DNA of 64,000 bases, taken from contig NZ_VFES01000004.1 of assembly GCF_007858185.1 (NCBI RefSeq), positions 248,001 to 312,000 on the forward strand. The letters are read 5' to 3'. The notes beneath the pieces are model-generated. The model did not search any database and had not been told where the DNA came from. It saw only the letters and a list, made by a program, of their open reading frames with translations. This document shows, piece by piece, positions 38,016 to 48,297 of this stretch (its first letter is position 1; the number at the start of each line of letters is the position of its first letter). Made by a program: the position numbers and the translations under genes. The stretch comes from Pseudomonas grimontii (GTDB lineage Bacteria; Pseudomonadota; Gammaproteobacteria; Pseudomonadales; Pseudomonadaceae).

Positions 38016-38056
38016 CTGCTTTTGCTCTGCTTTTGCTCTGCTTTTGCTCTGGCTTT
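38016..38056. repeat. 11-bp tandem repeat
   Basis: CTGCTTTTGCT is repeated three times exactly at 38016, 38027 and 38038, with a degenerate fourth copy. No gene overlaps it. Confidence 0.8.
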
Positions 38057-38365
38057 TGATCCTAGGCGCCCCGTTAACCACGCTGGCCGAACGCAGGCTT
38101 GAATCCGTGGGTAACCCGGCAGGACGCCGGGTTAGCCGTCCTGGGCCAAGGATGGCCCATGACGGCGGCCCACGGATTCAAGCCTTCGTTCGGGCATACC
38201 GAGCCTAGGCGAGGTACCGAGTGGTGGGGCAAGAGCCCTTTGGTTACTTTGGGGCTTTTCCAAAGTGACCCGCCGTAAGGGCGGAACCCATAGCCGCCGT
38301 TACCGCAGCAACGGATATGTACCCGGTCAAATCCAAAAAAATGGTCGGCCCAGAGGCCGCCACGG
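38047..38365 (-). repeat. Long intergenic repeat, right inverted copy
   Basis: This is the reverse-complement partner of 37509-37828. The two differ by many point changes, and the flanks of the central palindrome differ (GGATTCAAGCC versus GGAGCGTGGG types), so they are diverged family members rather than a recent duplication. Confidence 0.75.
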
Positions 38366-38612
38366 AACCAAGCCCCCTCACCACAAAGAGATTTTTCAGC
38401 CTGAAAGACAGACTCGCTAGCCAGCGCTGCAACAACCCCCTGTTCCGTAAACCACCGCTGATCCTTCAGCAACAAGGCTCCAGGACTGCCAGGCCTGTCA
38501 CCCACCGGTCATAAACCAGACGGAAGGCACCTAAGTCGCCTCAAGTTGCGAGTTACAGCGCAGATAACAACTAAGTCACCTACATCCGCAACAACGTTCA
38601 AGGATCGAACTC

Positions 38613-39827
38613 ATGCCCCAGCGCCATTCCAGCAGCATGCCTCTTCCCGTTTATCCACGTTTTCGCTGGTTCGCTTTGATCCCGGTCGTGCCTGCCGTTT
38701 TGTGGATACTCGTGCAATCAACCTCGCCGGCCAATCTGTTGGCCTGCACAGTACTGGTGCTGATCGGCATCGGTGCCTGTGCCTGGAGCGCGGGTTCGCA
38801 GCGCAACGCCATGCTGCGAGCGATTGCGCGGGCGCAGGCGGATCAGTCAGAGGTGGACGCGGCGCACAACGGCATGGCCTCTCGTGCACAGCTCGATGAG
38901 GTATTGCTGGGCGCCATGCCGATCTGGGCCAAGCAGGTGGAAAGCTCGCGGCATCAGACCGAAGAAGCGATTGTGAGCCTGGCCAACCGTTTCACCGGGA
39001 TCGCCGCACGATTGCAGGAAACGGTACAAGCCTCGCAGCACGCGGCCGGCGAACTGGATGGGCAGGCCGCCGACGGCGCGCTCGAGGTGCTGGCCCGCAG
39101 TGACAGCGAGCTGAGCCAGGTGATCAATTCGCTCAAGGCCACTCAAACCAGCCGTGACCAGACCCTGGCCCAGGTCCGCAGCCTTACCGCCTACACCGGC
39201 GAACTGCGCACCATGGCCGCCGATGTGGCGGCGATTGCCGCACAAACCAACCTGCTGGCCCTCAACGCAGCCATCGAGGCGGCGCGGGCCGGTGAGGCCG
39301 GGCGCGGCTTCGCGGTGGTGGCCGATGCGGTGCGCAGCCTGTCGAGCAAATCCAGTGAAACCGGCCAGCAGATGTCGGCCAAGGTCGACATCATCAATAA
39401 CGCCATTACGCAATTGGTGCAGGCCGCGTCCAGCAATGCCGACCAGGACAGTCATTCAGTGGCCGAGTCCGAAAACAGTATTCAAGTGGTGCTCGAACGC
39501 TTCCAGAACATCACCGGGCGTTTGGCCGAATCCGCTGACCTGCTCAAGCAGGAAAGCTACGGCATCCGGGATGAGATGACTGAGGTGTTGGTCAACCTGC
39601 AGTTCCAGGACCGGGTCAGCCAGATCCTCAGCCACGTGCGAGACAACATGCACGCCCTGCATGACCACCTCCTGCAGGCCAGCCAGGCCCCGGACCAGGC
39701 GGTGGCCGTCGACGCCCGCCAATGGCTGGCGCGCATGGAAGCCACCTATGCCACCGACGAGCAACGGCGCCTCCATCATGGCGAGGCGGCCGTGCAGCAG
39801 AATTCTCAAGACATTACTTTCTTTTAG
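38613..39827 (+). CDS. Methyl-accepting chemotaxis-type protein without periplasmic sensor
   Basis: This 404-residue protein has two adjacent TM helices (~18-36 and ~41-58) with only a few residues between them, then a cytoplasmic coiled coil. The MCP signalling tip is [20 protein letters not shown] (~210-229). The C-terminal part ([16 protein letters not shown] and a tail ending QDITFF) differs from classical MCPs. Lacking a periplasmic domain, it must sense something cytoplasmic or membrane-borne. It begins the chemotaxis operon and is followed 9 bp later by cheY. A second in-frame ATG eight codons later (MPLPVYPRF) is also possible. Confidence 0.85.
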   Translation: MPQRHSSSMPLPVYPRFRWFALIPVVPAVLWILVQSTSPANLLACTVLVLIGIGACAWSAGSQRNAMLRAIARAQADQSEVDAAHNGMASRAQLDEVLLGAMPIWAKQVESSRHQTEEAIVSLANRFTGIAARLQETVQASQHAAGELDGQAADGALEVLARSDSELSQVINSLKATQTSRDQTLAQVRSLTAYTGELRTMAADVAAIAAQTNLLALNAAIEAARAGEAGRGFAVVADAVRSLSSKSSETGQQMSAKVDIINNAITQLVQAASSNADQDSHSVAESENSIQVVLERFQNITGRLAESADLLKQESYGIRDEMTEVLVNLQFQDRVSQILSHVRDNMHALHDHLLQASQAPDQAVAVDARQWLARMEATYATDEQRRLHHGEAAVQQNSQDITFF

Positions 39828-39836
39828 GAGCACATC

Positions 39837-40205
39837 ATGGCGAAGAATGTATTAGTGGTCGACGACTCCAGCAGCGTGCGGCAGGTGGTCGGCATTGCCT
39901 TGAAAAGCGCCGGTTACGACGTTATCGAGGCCAGCGACGGCAAGGATGCCTTGGGTAAGCTGACCGGGCAGAAAGTGCACCTGATCATCAGCGACGTGAA
40001 CATGCCCAACATGGACGGCATCACCTTCGTCAAGGAGGTCAAGAAGCTGGCCAACTACAAGTTCACCCCGATCATCATGCTGACCACCGAATCCCAGGCG
40101 TCGAAGAAGGCCGAGGGCCAGGCCGCCGGCGCCAAGGCGTGGGTGGTCAAGCCGTTCCAGCCGGCGCAGATGTTGGCAGCGGTGTCTAAACTGATCCTGC
40201 CCTGA
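39837..40205 (+). CDS. cheY: CheY-like single-domain response regulator
   Basis: This 122-residue receiver domain has acidic pocket DDSSSVRQ (Asp9, Asp10), phospho-acceptor Asp53 (ISDVNMPNMDG), the Thr switch (MLTTES) and the conserved Lys in VVKPF. It has no output domain and so would carry phosphoryl groups from CheA to a motor or another target. AGGAG precedes the start. Confidence 0.93.
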   Translation: MAKNVLVVDDSSSVRQVVGIALKSAGYDVIEASDGKDALGKLTGQKVHLIISDVNMPNMDGITFVKEVKKLANYKFTPIIMLTTESQASKKAEGQAAGAKAWVVKPFQPAQMLAAVSKLILP

Positions 40206-40228
40206 TCCCCGGCGCCAGGGAGGCTCCC

Positions 40229-40516
40229 ATGCCGATAAGCACTGAAACAGTCGACGACACTGCCCGCGTGTGCATTGACGGCGAGCTTACGATCTACACC
40301 GTAGCGGAACTGGCGGGTGCGTTGCTGCCGCAGATAGGCGCGGCACCCCGCCTGGAGTTGGACCTGTCGCAGGTCACGGAAATGGATGGCGCCGGCCTGC
40401 AGTTGCTCGCGGTCATCGGGCGTGAAGCCGGCATCGCCGGTACAGCCTTGAGCGTGACCGGCCAGAGCCAGGTGGTTATGCAGGCGCTCCAACTGTGTCG
40501 CAGCGCGGCTTCATAG
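40229..40516 (+). CDS. STAS-domain protein lacking the phosphorylatable serine
   Basis: This 95-residue STAS (anti-anti-sigma-like) domain has the core LELDLSQVTEMDGAGLQLLA (~42-61). The family position for the phosphorylated Ser, directly after the Asp, is Gly54 here (D53-G54-A55-G56). It may therefore act as a constitutive scaffold or partner rather than a phospho-switch. It lies between cheY and cheA in the same operon, 23 bp after cheY. Confidence 0.88.
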   Translation: MPISTETVDDTARVCIDGELTIYTVAELAGALLPQIGAAPRLELDLSQVTEMDGAGLQLLAVIGREAGIAGTALSVTGQSQVVMQALQLCRSAAS

Positions 40517-40557
40517 TCAGCGCTTCCCACGTTTTTTGATCGACAAGGAAAGTCCCG

Positions 40558-42594
40558 GTGAGCATCAATCTCGATCAGGCACAGCAGACATTCATCGTAG
40601 AGGCGCGCGAGCTGTTGCAGGCCATGGAGCAATCCCTGCTGCAACTGGAAAGCGAGCCCGGCGACCAGGATGCCATCGGCGCGATTTTCCGCGCCGCGCA
40701 CACCATCAAGGGTTCGGCGGGCCTTTTCGGTCTGGCGTCGATCGTGGGGTTCACGCATATCGTCGAAGACGTGCTTGACCGCCTGCGCGAAGGCAATGTG
40801 GCGGTGGACGCCGCATTGATCGCGCTGCTGCTCAAGTGCGGCGACCACATGCTCGAACTGGTCGAAGTGGTCGCCAACCGCGGTGAGGTGCCGACGCCTG
40901 CCGCGCTGGAGCGCGGTGAGGCATTGCGCGAGGCACTGAGTGCCTATCAGCCGATGCGAACCGTCACTGCCAGCGTCGAAACCGTCGAGGTGGCCGACGA
41001 CGCGGCGGTCGAAGTGCTCTGGCACATCTCCCTGCGCTTCGGCGTGGACGTGTTCCGTAATGGCATGGACCCACTGTCATTCCTGCGCTACCTCGAGACC
41101 TTGGGGCAGGTGATGCAGGTCCTCACCCTGACCGATAGCATCCCGCCAATCGACAGCTGGGACCCGGAAAGCTGCTACCTGGGGTTCGAGATCGAGCTGC
41201 GCTCCACGGCCAGCCACGCCACCCTCAACGAAGTGTTCGACTTCGTGCGTGACGACTGTGAAGTGCACATCAGTGCTGTCGACGAAACGCCCGACAACAC
41301 GGCGGCCATGGCTGACGACCGGGGCACGCAGGCAGAGCCCGGCCTTGTGAGCGCCGCACCGCAGCGTCCGGCAGCCAGCGAGGCGAAAAACCGCGACGGC
41401 AATTACGTGCGCGTCAACGCCGACAAGCTCGACGAGTTGATCAACCTGGTCGGCGAGCTGGTCATCGCCAGCGCCGGCGCGAACCTGCTGGCCCGTTCCT
41501 GTAACAACGACCCCTTGCAAGAGGCCGCCTCGACGGTATCGGGGCTGGTCGAAGAGATCCTCGATGGCGCCCTGCATTTGCGCATGATCCCCATCGGCGA
41601 CACGTTCAACCGCTTCCGCCGTGTGGTGCGCGATATCAGTCAGGAGCTGGGCAAGGACATCGAACTGATCATCAGCGGCGCGGAAACCGAACTGGACAAG
41701 ACCGTGGTCGAGAAGATCGGCGATCCGCTGATGCACCTGCTGCGCAACGCCATGGACCACGGTATCGAAAGCGCCGATGCGCGGCGTGCGGCCGGCAAGT
41801 CGGCCAAGGGCCATCTGAGTCTCAATGCCTACCATGACTCGGGGAGTATCGTCATCGAGATCGCCGACGACGGCGCCGGGCTCAACCGCGAACGCATCCT
41901 GCAAAAGGCCCAGGAACGCGGGCTGGTGGCCAGCGGCGCGGTGCTCACCGACCAGGAGATCTACAACCTGATCTTCGAGGCGGGTTTCTCCACCGCCGAA
42001 GCGGTGACCAACCTGTCCGGGCGCGGCGTCGGCATGGACGTGGTCAAGCGCAATATCACCTTGTTGCGCGGCACCGTCGACCTCGACAGCCGCCCCGGCC
42101 AGGGCACCGTGGTGCGCATTCGCCTGCCGCTGACCCTGGCGATCATCAATGGGTTCCTGGTCGGCATCGACCAATCCACCTACGTGATTCCGCTGGACAT
42201 GGTCCAGGAATGTATCGAGCTGGATCAACACCAGCGCCAGTCCAGCCGCGACACGGGCTATCTGGACCTGCGTGGCGAGGTGTTGCCGTTGGTGCACCTG
42301 CGTGACCACTTCAGCCATGAGGGCCCCGTGGCCCGACGCCAGAATGTGGTGGTGGTGCGCTACGCCGAGCATAAGGCCGGGCTGGTGGTGGATGACCTGC
42401 TCGGTGAGTTCCAGACCGTGATCAAACCCCTGGGCAAGTTGTTTGGCGCACTGCGTGGCATCAGCGGCTCGACCATATTGGGCAGCGGCGCGGTGGCCCT
42501 GATCCTGGATGTACCGGCACTGCTCAACCAAATCGTACAACTGGAAGCCCGCACGCCCCAGGCGCCTCAATCGCCGTCGGTCGTCGCTCGCTGA
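40558..42594 (+). CDS. cheA: Chemotaxis histidine kinase CheA
   Basis: This 678-residue CheA starts at GTG 40558 after AAGGAAAG. The P1 HPt domain has His48 ([15 protein letters not shown]). A CheY/CheB-binding-like region spans ~150-225, P3 dimerisation begins ~285 ([20 protein letters not shown]), and the P4 kinase spans ~350-530 with H-box [16 protein letters not shown] and ADDGAGL. P5 CheW-like (~535-665) ends before a short tail. All catalytic boxes are intact. It phosphorylates the CheY and CheB encoded in the same operon. Confidence 0.96.
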   Translation: MSINLDQAQQTFIVEARELLQAMEQSLLQLESEPGDQDAIGAIFRAAHTIKGSAGLFGLASIVGFTHIVEDVLDRLREGNVAVDAALIALLLKCGDHMLELVEVVANRGEVPTPAALERGEALREALSAYQPMRTVTASVETVEVADDAAVEVLWHISLRFGVDVFRNGMDPLSFLRYLETLGQVMQVLTLTDSIPPIDSWDPESCYLGFEIELRSTASHATLNEVFDFVRDDCEVHISAVDETPDNTAAMADDRGTQAEPGLVSAAPQRPAASEAKNRDGNYVRVNADKLDELINLVGELVIASAGANLLARSCNNDPLQEAASTVSGLVEEILDGALHLRMIPIGDTFNRFRRVVRDISQELGKDIELIISGAETELDKTVVEKIGDPLMHLLRNAMDHGIESADARRAAGKSAKGHLSLNAYHDSGSIVIEIADDGAGLNRERILQKAQERGLVASGAVLTDQEIYNLIFEAGFSTAEAVTNLSGRGVGMDVVKRNITLLRGTVDLDSRPGQGTVVRIRLPLTLAIINGFLVGIDQSTYVIPLDMVQECIELDQHQRQSSRDTGYLDLRGEVLPLVHLRDHFSHEGPVARRQNVVVVRYAEHKAGLVVDDLLGEFQTVIKPLGKLFGALRGISGSTILGSGAVALILDVPALLNQIVQLEARTPQAPQSPSVVAR

Positions 42595-42623
42595 CGTCTT
42601 TGCAATTCCATGGAGGTTCCCCG

Positions 42624-44282
42624 ATGAAATGGTTCTACGATCTAAAAATTTCCACCAAGTTGATCTGCTCATTCCTGGTGGTTTTGGCGCTCACTGCGGG
42701 CATGGGCGGCTTCGCCATCCTTCAGCTTGGTGCCGTGAACCAGGCCGCCCAGGACATCAAGGGCAACTGGATGCCCTCCATGCGCGCAGCAGCCGGTATG
42801 CGTTTTTTTGCCGCCAGCTATCGCTTGAAAGAAAACCGCCACATCGGTACCGATATTGCCGAGGAAAAGGCCCAGGCCGAACGCGAAGCCGCCGAAGTGC
42901 GCCAACAGTTCGAAACCCGCATGGGTACCTACGAGCAATTGCTGTCGAACGATGAAGATCGGCAGCTCCTGACCAGCGTCAAAAGCGCTTGGGATGCCTA
43001 CCTTGCAAGCAGCAAGCAGGTGCTTGAGTTTTCCCGGCAGAACCAGGAAGACCAGGCGCGCGGTTTGCTCAGGGGAGAGTCCAAGGGGCATTTCGATGAG
43101 ATGACCGCCCGCCTGCAGAAAATGGTCGAGCTCAATGACGCCGGTGCGACTGCCGCGGGTGACAAGGGCTCGGCGCTGTATGAAAGCGCCCGCCTGTCGA
43201 TCATCGCGGTACTGGTCGCGGCCCTGTTGATCGGCCTGGGCCTGGCGATATTCATCGCACGGATCATTTCCCGTCCGTTGCGCCAGGCCGCGAGCGCCGC
43301 CGAGCAATTGGCCGAAGGCAACCTTAACGCGCACATCGAGCCCGGAGGGAAAGATGAAACCGGCATGGTGCTCAACGCCATGCGCAACATGGTCGGCAAG
43401 CTGGCACATATCATCGGTGAAGTGCGCAATGCCGCCGATAACCTGGCCAGTGCCTCCGAGGAGGTCAGCGCCACCGCGCAATCGATGAGCCAGGCCACCA
43501 GTGAACAGGCCGCTAGCGTCGAGGAAACCAGTGCGTCGGTCGAGCAGATGAGCGCCAGCATCAACCAGAACACCGAAAACGCCAAGGTCACCGATGGCAT
43601 GGCCAGCAAGGCCGCCAAGGAAGCCACCGAGGGCGGCGAATCGGTCCAGCAGACGGTGGTGGCGATGAAGAAAATCGCCCAGCGCATCAGCATCATCGAT
43701 GACATCGCCTACCAGACCAATCTGCTCGCGCTCAATGCCGCCATCGAGGCCGCTCGGGCCGGCGAGCACGGCAAGGGGTTCGCCGTGGTAGCCGCCGAAG
43801 TGCGCAAGCTGGCCGAACGCAGCCAGGTAGCCGCCCAGGAAATCGGTGAACTGTCCTCCAGCAGCGTGGACATGGCCGAGAAAGCCGGCAAGTTGCTCGA
43901 CGAAATGGTGCCTTCCATCAACAAAACGTCCGACCTTGTGCAGGAAATCAGCGCCGCGTCCGAGGAACAGGCCGCCGGTGTCGCGCAGATCAACACGGCG
44001 ATGACCCAGCTCAACCAGGTGACCCAGCAAAATGCCTCGAGCAGCGAGGAACTGGCGGCCACGGCCGAAGAAATGAGTAGCCAGGCCGAGCAACTGCAAC
44101 AGGCCATGAGCTTCTTCGTGCTGGATTCAGCGCCCAAGGCCGCGGTTCAAAACAGCAGCGTGGACAGCCCTGGCAGCAAGCCCAACCGTCAGGTGCCACG
44201 TCCAAAACCACCGGCGCAGCGCAAGGCGTTCGCCTACACCATGGCCAGTGCCCCGGACGAAGCGGATTTCACCCGCTTCTGA
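42624..44282 (+). CDS. Methyl-accepting chemotaxis protein
   Basis: This 552-residue transducer starts [20 protein letters not shown] at 42624 after TGGAGG. It has a first TM at ~10-32, a helical four-helix-bundle (4HB_MCP-type) periplasmic domain (~33-190), a second TM at ~200-220 and HAMP at ~222-275. The signalling domain has tip [20 protein letters not shown]. Methylation-type Glu/Gln sites occur in the flanking helices. No C-terminal NWETF-like CheR tether is visible; it ends DEADFTRF. The ligand is unknown. Confidence 0.93.
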   Translation: MKWFYDLKISTKLICSFLVVLALTAGMGGFAILQLGAVNQAAQDIKGNWMPSMRAAAGMRFFAASYRLKENRHIGTDIAEEKAQAEREAAEVRQQFETRMGTYEQLLSNDEDRQLLTSVKSAWDAYLASSKQVLEFSRQNQEDQARGLLRGESKGHFDEMTARLQKMVELNDAGATAAGDKGSALYESARLSIIAVLVAALLIGLGLAIFIARIISRPLRQAASAAEQLAEGNLNAHIEPGGKDETGMVLNAMRNMVGKLAHIIGEVRNAADNLASASEEVSATAQSMSQATSEQAASVEETSASVEQMSASINQNTENAKVTDGMASKAAKEATEGGESVQQTVVAMKKIAQRISIIDDIAYQTNLLALNAAIEAARAGEHGKGFAVVAAEVRKLAERSQVAAQEIGELSSSSVDMAEKAGKLLDEMVPSINKTSDLVQEISAASEEQAAGVAQINTAMTQLNQVTQQNASSSEELAATAEEMSSQAEQLQQAMSFFVLDSAPKAAVQNSSVDSPGSKPNRQVPRPKPPAQRKAFAYTMASAPDEADFTRF

Positions 44283-44317
44283 TCGCACGATCAATACGGC
44301 CTACTAGGGAGAGTGAC

Positions 44318-44857
44318 ATGGGCGCAGTAATGACGACTCGGCAGACCGCGGTGGCGGTAGATGAGGATGCGCAGTACCTGACCTTCATGCTCGGCGGCGA
44401 AATGTTCGCCATCGGCATTCTGGGGATCAAGGAAATTATCGAATACGGCAGCCTGACCGTGGTGCCGATGATGCCCGCTTTCGTGCGCGGGGTGATCAAC
44501 CTGCGCGGCGCGGTGGTGCCGGTGGTGGACCTGTCGGCACGCTTTGGGCGGGCCAACTCGGCGATCACTCGGCGCTCCTGCGTGGTCATCATCGAAGCGC
44601 GTAGCGAAAATGGCCAGCCCCAGGACATCGGGCTGCTGGTCGATACGGTGTCTGCCGTGCAAGAAATCCCGGCCACGCAAATCGAGCCGCCGCCCAGTTT
44701 CGGCGCGCGCATTCGCGCTGATTTCATCAGCGGCATGGCCAAGGTCGACGGCAAGTTCGTGATCGTGCTGGAGGTGGACAAGGTGCTGTCCATCGATGAG
44801 ATGTCCAGCCTCGCCGAGGGTGGCCAGGCGCCGGCCCTCGACCTCGACCCGCGTTGA
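44318..44857 (+). CDS. cheW: Chemotaxis coupling protein CheW
   Basis: This 179-residue CheW-domain protein (YLTFMLGGEMFAIGILGIKE, then VRGVINLRGAVVPVVDLSAR) is slightly longer than E. coli CheW through its N- and C-terminal extensions. It links the operon's MCPs to CheA. AGGGAGAG precedes the start, and cheR follows after 9 bp. Confidence 0.95.
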   Translation: MGAVMTTRQTAVAVDEDAQYLTFMLGGEMFAIGILGIKEIIEYGSLTVVPMMPAFVRGVINLRGAVVPVVDLSARFGRANSAITRRSCVVIIEARSENGQPQDIGLLVDTVSAVQEIPATQIEPPPSFGARIRADFISGMAKVDGKFVIVLEVDKVLSIDEMSSLAEGGQAPALDLDPR

Positions 44858-44866
44858 GGCCCGATC

Positions 44867-45676
44867 ATGCCAGACACCGCCTCCATCGATGATCGTGAAT
44901 TCGGTCAGTTCCAGACCTGGCTGTACCGCGCGGCCGGTATCAACCTGTCGCCGGCCAAGAAAGCCCTGGTGGCCGGGCGCCTGTTCAAGCGCCTCAAGCA
45001 CTATGAGCTGCAGAGCTATGGTGAGTATTTCAAGCTGATCATGAATGGTGAGCGCAAGGGCGAACTGCAGGTTGCACTGGATTTGCTGACCACCAACGAA
45101 ACCTATTTTTTTCGCGAGCCCAAGCACTTCGAGTTCCTGCGTCAGCAGGTGCTGCCCCATGCCGCGCCGGGCAAGGTGTTTCGCGTGTGGAGCGCGGCCA
45201 GTTCCTCGGGCGAAGAGCCCTACAGCCTGGCGATGACGCTGGCCGAAAGCCTTGGCAGCACGCCCTGGGAAGTGACCGGCTCGGACATCAGCACCCAAGT
45301 GCTGGCCAAAGCGCGCACTGGCCATTACTCCATGGAACGCACCGAGACATTGCCCCAGCCGCTGCTGACCAAATACTGCCTCAAGGGCGTTGGCCGCCAG
45401 GAGGGCACCTTCCTGATCGACAAGGCCTTGCGTAACCGCGTCAAATTTGTCCAGGTCAACCTCAACGAAGCGCTGCCCGCCCTGGGGGAATTCGAGGTGA
45501 TCTTCCTGCGCAACGTGATGATTTATTTCGATCAGCAAACCAAGAGCCAGGTGGTCGCGCGCCTGCTGCCGCTGCTCAAGCCCGGCGGCTACTTGATCAT
45601 CAGTCACTCGGAAAGCCTCCACGGCGTCAATGACACCTTGAAGCTGGTGGCGCCGTCGATTTATCGCAAGCCATGA
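44867..45676 (+). CDS. cheR: Chemotaxis methyltransferase CheR
   Basis: This 269-residue MCP glutamate methyltransferase has the N-terminal CheR helical domain (~10-75) and the SAM-binding Rossmann domain with VWSAASSSGEEPYSLAM (~107-123), NETYFFRE and LRNVMIYFD. Its last 4 bp overlap cheD. It would methylate the operon's transducers. Confidence 0.95.
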   Translation: MPDTASIDDREFGQFQTWLYRAAGINLSPAKKALVAGRLFKRLKHYELQSYGEYFKLIMNGERKGELQVALDLLTTNETYFFREPKHFEFLRQQVLPHAAPGKVFRVWSAASSSGEEPYSLAMTLAESLGSTPWEVTGSDISTQVLAKARTGHYSMERTETLPQPLLTKYCLKGVGRQEGTFLIDKALRNRVKFVQVNLNEALPALGEFEVIFLRNVMIYFDQQTKSQVVARLLPLLKPGGYLIISHSESLHGVNDTLKLVAPSIYRKP

Positions 45677-46206
45677 AAAAGCCTGTCGGTACGGCCGAAG
45701 TGGTCTTGGCACCTGGGCAGGTCAGCTTTGCGACGCGGTCGACGCGCCTGCGCACCTTGCTCGGTTCCTGCGTGGCGATCACGTTTTGGCACCCGCAACG
45801 GCTGATCGGCGGCATGTGTCACTTCATGCTGCCGGGGCGCCTGCGCGACCATCAGCCCCTGGATGGCCGATATGCCGACGAAGCCCTGGAACTGCTGCTG
45901 CGCCACGCCGAGGTCAATGACACGCATGCACGGGATTACCAGGTCAAGTTGTTCGGCGGCGGCAAGATGTTTCCCGAGCAGCAGCGCCGCCTGCCAACGC
46001 AGGATGTGGCCAGCCTGAATATTCGCGCGGCGCTGGACCTGGCTGAGCACTATCACCTGCACCTGACGGCCCAGGACATGGGCAGTACCGGTTACCGCAC
46101 GATCATGTTCGACCTGTGGAACGGCAACGTCTGGGTCCGGCACCAACCAATGGGAATACTTCAACAAGATGCCTACCAAAAAAATCAGTGTGCTGCTCGT
46201 CGATGA
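45673..46206 (+). CDS. cheD: Chemoreceptor glutamine deamidase CheD
   Basis: This 177-residue enzyme deamidates specific receptor glutamines to glutamate. Catalytic Cys33 ([11 protein letters not shown]) and His50 ([10 protein letters not shown]) are present, with the FGGGKMF segment near residue 95. Its last 38 bp overlap the cheB start in another frame, an unusually long overlap. The terminal [10 protein letters not shown] may be non-essential tail. Confidence 0.93.
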   Translation: MKKPVGTAEVVLAPGQVSFATRSTRLRTLLGSCVAITFWHPQRLIGGMCHFMLPGRLRDHQPLDGRYADEALELLLRHAEVNDTHARDYQVKLFGGGKMFPEQQRRLPTQDVASLNIRAALDLAEHYHLHLTAQDMGSTGYRTIMFDLWNGNVWVRHQPMGILQQDAYQKNQCAARR

Positions 46207-47251
46207 TTCGGCCGTGGTGCGCCAGGTACTGCTGGCGATTCTCAGCGATACGCCGGATATCCACGTCATGGGCGCCGCCTCCGACCCGATTTTCGCCATG
46301 GACAAGCTCGCCCGGGAATGGCCGGATGTGATCGTGCTGGACGTAGAAATGCCGCGCATGGACGGCATCACCTTTCTCAAGAAAATCATGAGCGAGCGGC
46401 CGACGCCGGTGGTGATCTGTTCCTCGCTGACCCAGAAAGGCGCGGAAACCTCCCTGCAGGCGCTGTCGGCGGGCGCTGTGGAAATCATCACCAAGCCCTC
46501 CACCGGGTTGAAGAGTTTCCTGATCGAGTCGGCGGCCGAGTTGGTGGCAGCGATCCGCGCCGCAGCGAACTCCAACGTCAGGAACCTGGGCAAGCGCAGC
46601 GCCAGCCCGGCGCCGTCACTGGCACCGGCCAGCAAGCTCACCGCCGATGCGATCCTGCCCGCCGCCAATGGCCATGCCATGGCGCAGACCACCGAACGTA
46701 TCGTCGCCATCGGCACGTCTACCGGCGGTACGCAAGCGTTGGAGGCAGTACTGACGGCATTGCCGAGGGTGTGCCCAGGCATGGTGATCGTGCAGCACAT
46801 GCCAGAAAAATTCACCGCCTCGTTTGCCGAGCGCCTCAACAGCGTGTGCGAGATCGAGGTGCGCGAAGCGCGCAACAACGACCGCATCCTGCCAGGCCTG
46901 GCGCTGATCGCCCCAGGCGGTAAGCACCTGATGGTCACCCGCAGCGGCGCCTATTATCACGCCCAGGTCATTGATGGACCGTTGGTCAACCGGCACCGGC
47001 CATCAGTGGATGTGCTGTTTCGCTCGGTGGCCAAGTTCGCCGGCAGGAACGCCACCGGCATTATCATGACCGGCATGGGCGACGACGGCGCGCGCGGACT
47101 CAAGGAGATGCTCGAGGCCGGAGCCGCCACGGTGGCCCAGGACGAGGCCAGTTGCGTGGTGTTCGGCATGCCCAAGGAAGCCATCAAGCTCAACGCGGCC
47201 CAGCGCATCATGGCGCTGGGGGATATCCATCAGGCGATCTTGTATAAGTGA
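46169..47251 (+). CDS. cheB: Protein-glutamate methylesterase CheB
   Basis: This 360-residue response-regulator methylesterase has a receiver at ~1-125 with Asp58 ([11 protein letters not shown]). A linker precedes the esterase domain with catalytic Ser ([11 protein letters not shown], ~185), His (VQHMPEKF, ~212) and Asp (GMGDDGARG, ~307). It removes methyl groups placed by CheR. The start inside cheD has no strong ribosome site, suggesting coupling to cheD translation. It is the last gene of the operon and converges on the AraC gene 20 bp away. Confidence 0.95.
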   Translation: MPTKKISVLLVDDSAVVRQVLLAILSDTPDIHVMGAASDPIFAMDKLAREWPDVIVLDVEMPRMDGITFLKKIMSERPTPVVICSSLTQKGAETSLQALSAGAVEIITKPSTGLKSFLIESAAELVAAIRAAANSNVRNLGKRSASPAPSLAPASKLTADAILPAANGHAMAQTTERIVAIGTSTGGTQALEAVLTALPRVCPGMVIVQHMPEKFTASFAERLNSVCEIEVREARNNDRILPGLALIAPGGKHLMVTRSGAYYHAQVIDGPLVNRHRPSVDVLFRSVAKFAGRNATGIIMTGMGDDGARGLKEMLEAGAATVAQDEASCVVFGMPKEAIKLNAAQRIMALGDIHQAILYK

Positions 47252-47271
47252 AGTTGAGCGCTGGCCGGTGT

Positions 47272-48168
47272 TCACTGTCCTTTGCTCTGTGCCAGGATCC
47301 GCGCCGTGTCCCGCGCCGGTGGCAGCCCGAACACGCGCGCATAATCACGGCTGAACTGGGTCGCGCTTTCATACCCCACTTCAAACGCCGCCTTGGTCAC
47401 GCTGCTTGCGCTGGCCAACATCAACATGCGCGCGTTTAACAGGCGCACGCGTTTCTGGTACTGCAACGGGCTCAAGTTGGTCACCGCCTTGAAGTGCCGG
47501 TGAAAGGCCGAAACACTCATCACCGCCTTCTGTGCCAAGGCCTCCACCCGGATCGGTTCGGCATAGTCCCGGCGTATCCACTGGATCGCCTGGCTGACCC
47601 GCGCCAGGGCGGTATCCGGCGCGGCGATTTCCCGCAGCATCCAGCCATGGGGACCTTGCAGCACGTGGTAGAGAATTTCCCGCTCATACACCGGCGCCAA
47701 GGCCGCGATGGCCACCGGGTCGCCCATCAGGCGCAGCATGCGCACCCAGGCGTCCATCAACGCAGGCGTCACCGTCGCCACTGAAAACCCCGCGTCCTGT
47801 TTTCCGCGACCGCTTGGCGCGGGCAGGTCATTGAGCAAGGTGGTGAGCACCGCCGGGTCCAGGGTCAGGCTGACCGCCAGGTAGGGTTCGCCCGTACTCG
47901 TCGGGTTGACCACGCCCACGGCGGGCAACTCGATGGACATCACAAAATACGTCGCCGGGTCGTAATGGAGCGTGCGGTCACCCACCGTCAGGGATTTGCT
48001 GCCCTGCAGGATCAGGTTGATCATCGGGTCATACACCGCCGCGAGCATATGCTCAGGAATCTCGCCCTGAACCATCGCCACCCGCGGGATACCGGTCTCG
48101 GTGCGGCGGTTTTCGGCCTTGGCGGCCAGGGTGCGCAGTTCGATCAATTGAGTATTCATGCTGGCCAT
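47272..48168 (-). CDS. AraC-family transcriptional regulator
   Basis: This 298-residue regulator has an N-terminal AraC_N/cupin-like domain (~20-170) and a C-terminal double HTH (~195-290) with AEPIRVEALAQKAVMSVSAF and VTKAAFEVGYESATQFSRDY. I start at ATG 48168, six bases after AGGAAGG; the longer frame adds an implausible hydrophobic leader. It is divergent from the SDR gene at 48298, so it probably controls the SDR/VOC/dehydrogenase trio. Confidence 0.9.
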   Translation of the reverse strand: MASMNTQLIELRTLAAKAENRRTETGIPRVAMVQGEIPEHMLAAVYDPMINLILQGSKSLTVGDRTLHYDPATYFVMSIELPAVGVVNPTSTGEPYLAVSLTLDPAVLTTLLNDLPAPSGRGKQDAGFSVATVTPALMDAWVRMLRLMGDPVAIAALAPVYEREILYHVLQGPHGWMLREIAAPDTALARVSQAIQWIRRDYAEPIRVEALAQKAVMSVSAFHRHFKAVTNLSPLQYQKRVRLLNARMLMLASASSVTKAAFEVGYESATQFSRDYARVFGLPPARDTARILAQSKGQ

Positions 48169-48297
48169 GCTGTGCCTTCCTGCAGACCTTGCGCAAGCAA
48201 AAAGCAGAAACAGGCAGGATTGGAGTAGGAACGGCTGCGTCACAGGGGAGGGCGGTGGCTATTGTGGTCACTCGACTTTTCGACAGTGGAGCAAGCC

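Noticed and set aside
37509..38365. Possible insertion sequence or CRISPR array
   Set aside because: No transposase, no target duplication seen, and repeats are not regularly spaced with unique spacers.
37455..38505. Short frames inside the long intergenic repeats
   Set aside because: They recur because the repeat recurs; no ribosome sites and the translations are low quality.
41077..42672. 531-codon minus-strand frame opposite cheA
   Set aside because: Shadow of cheA's codon bias; no ribosome site and no domain.
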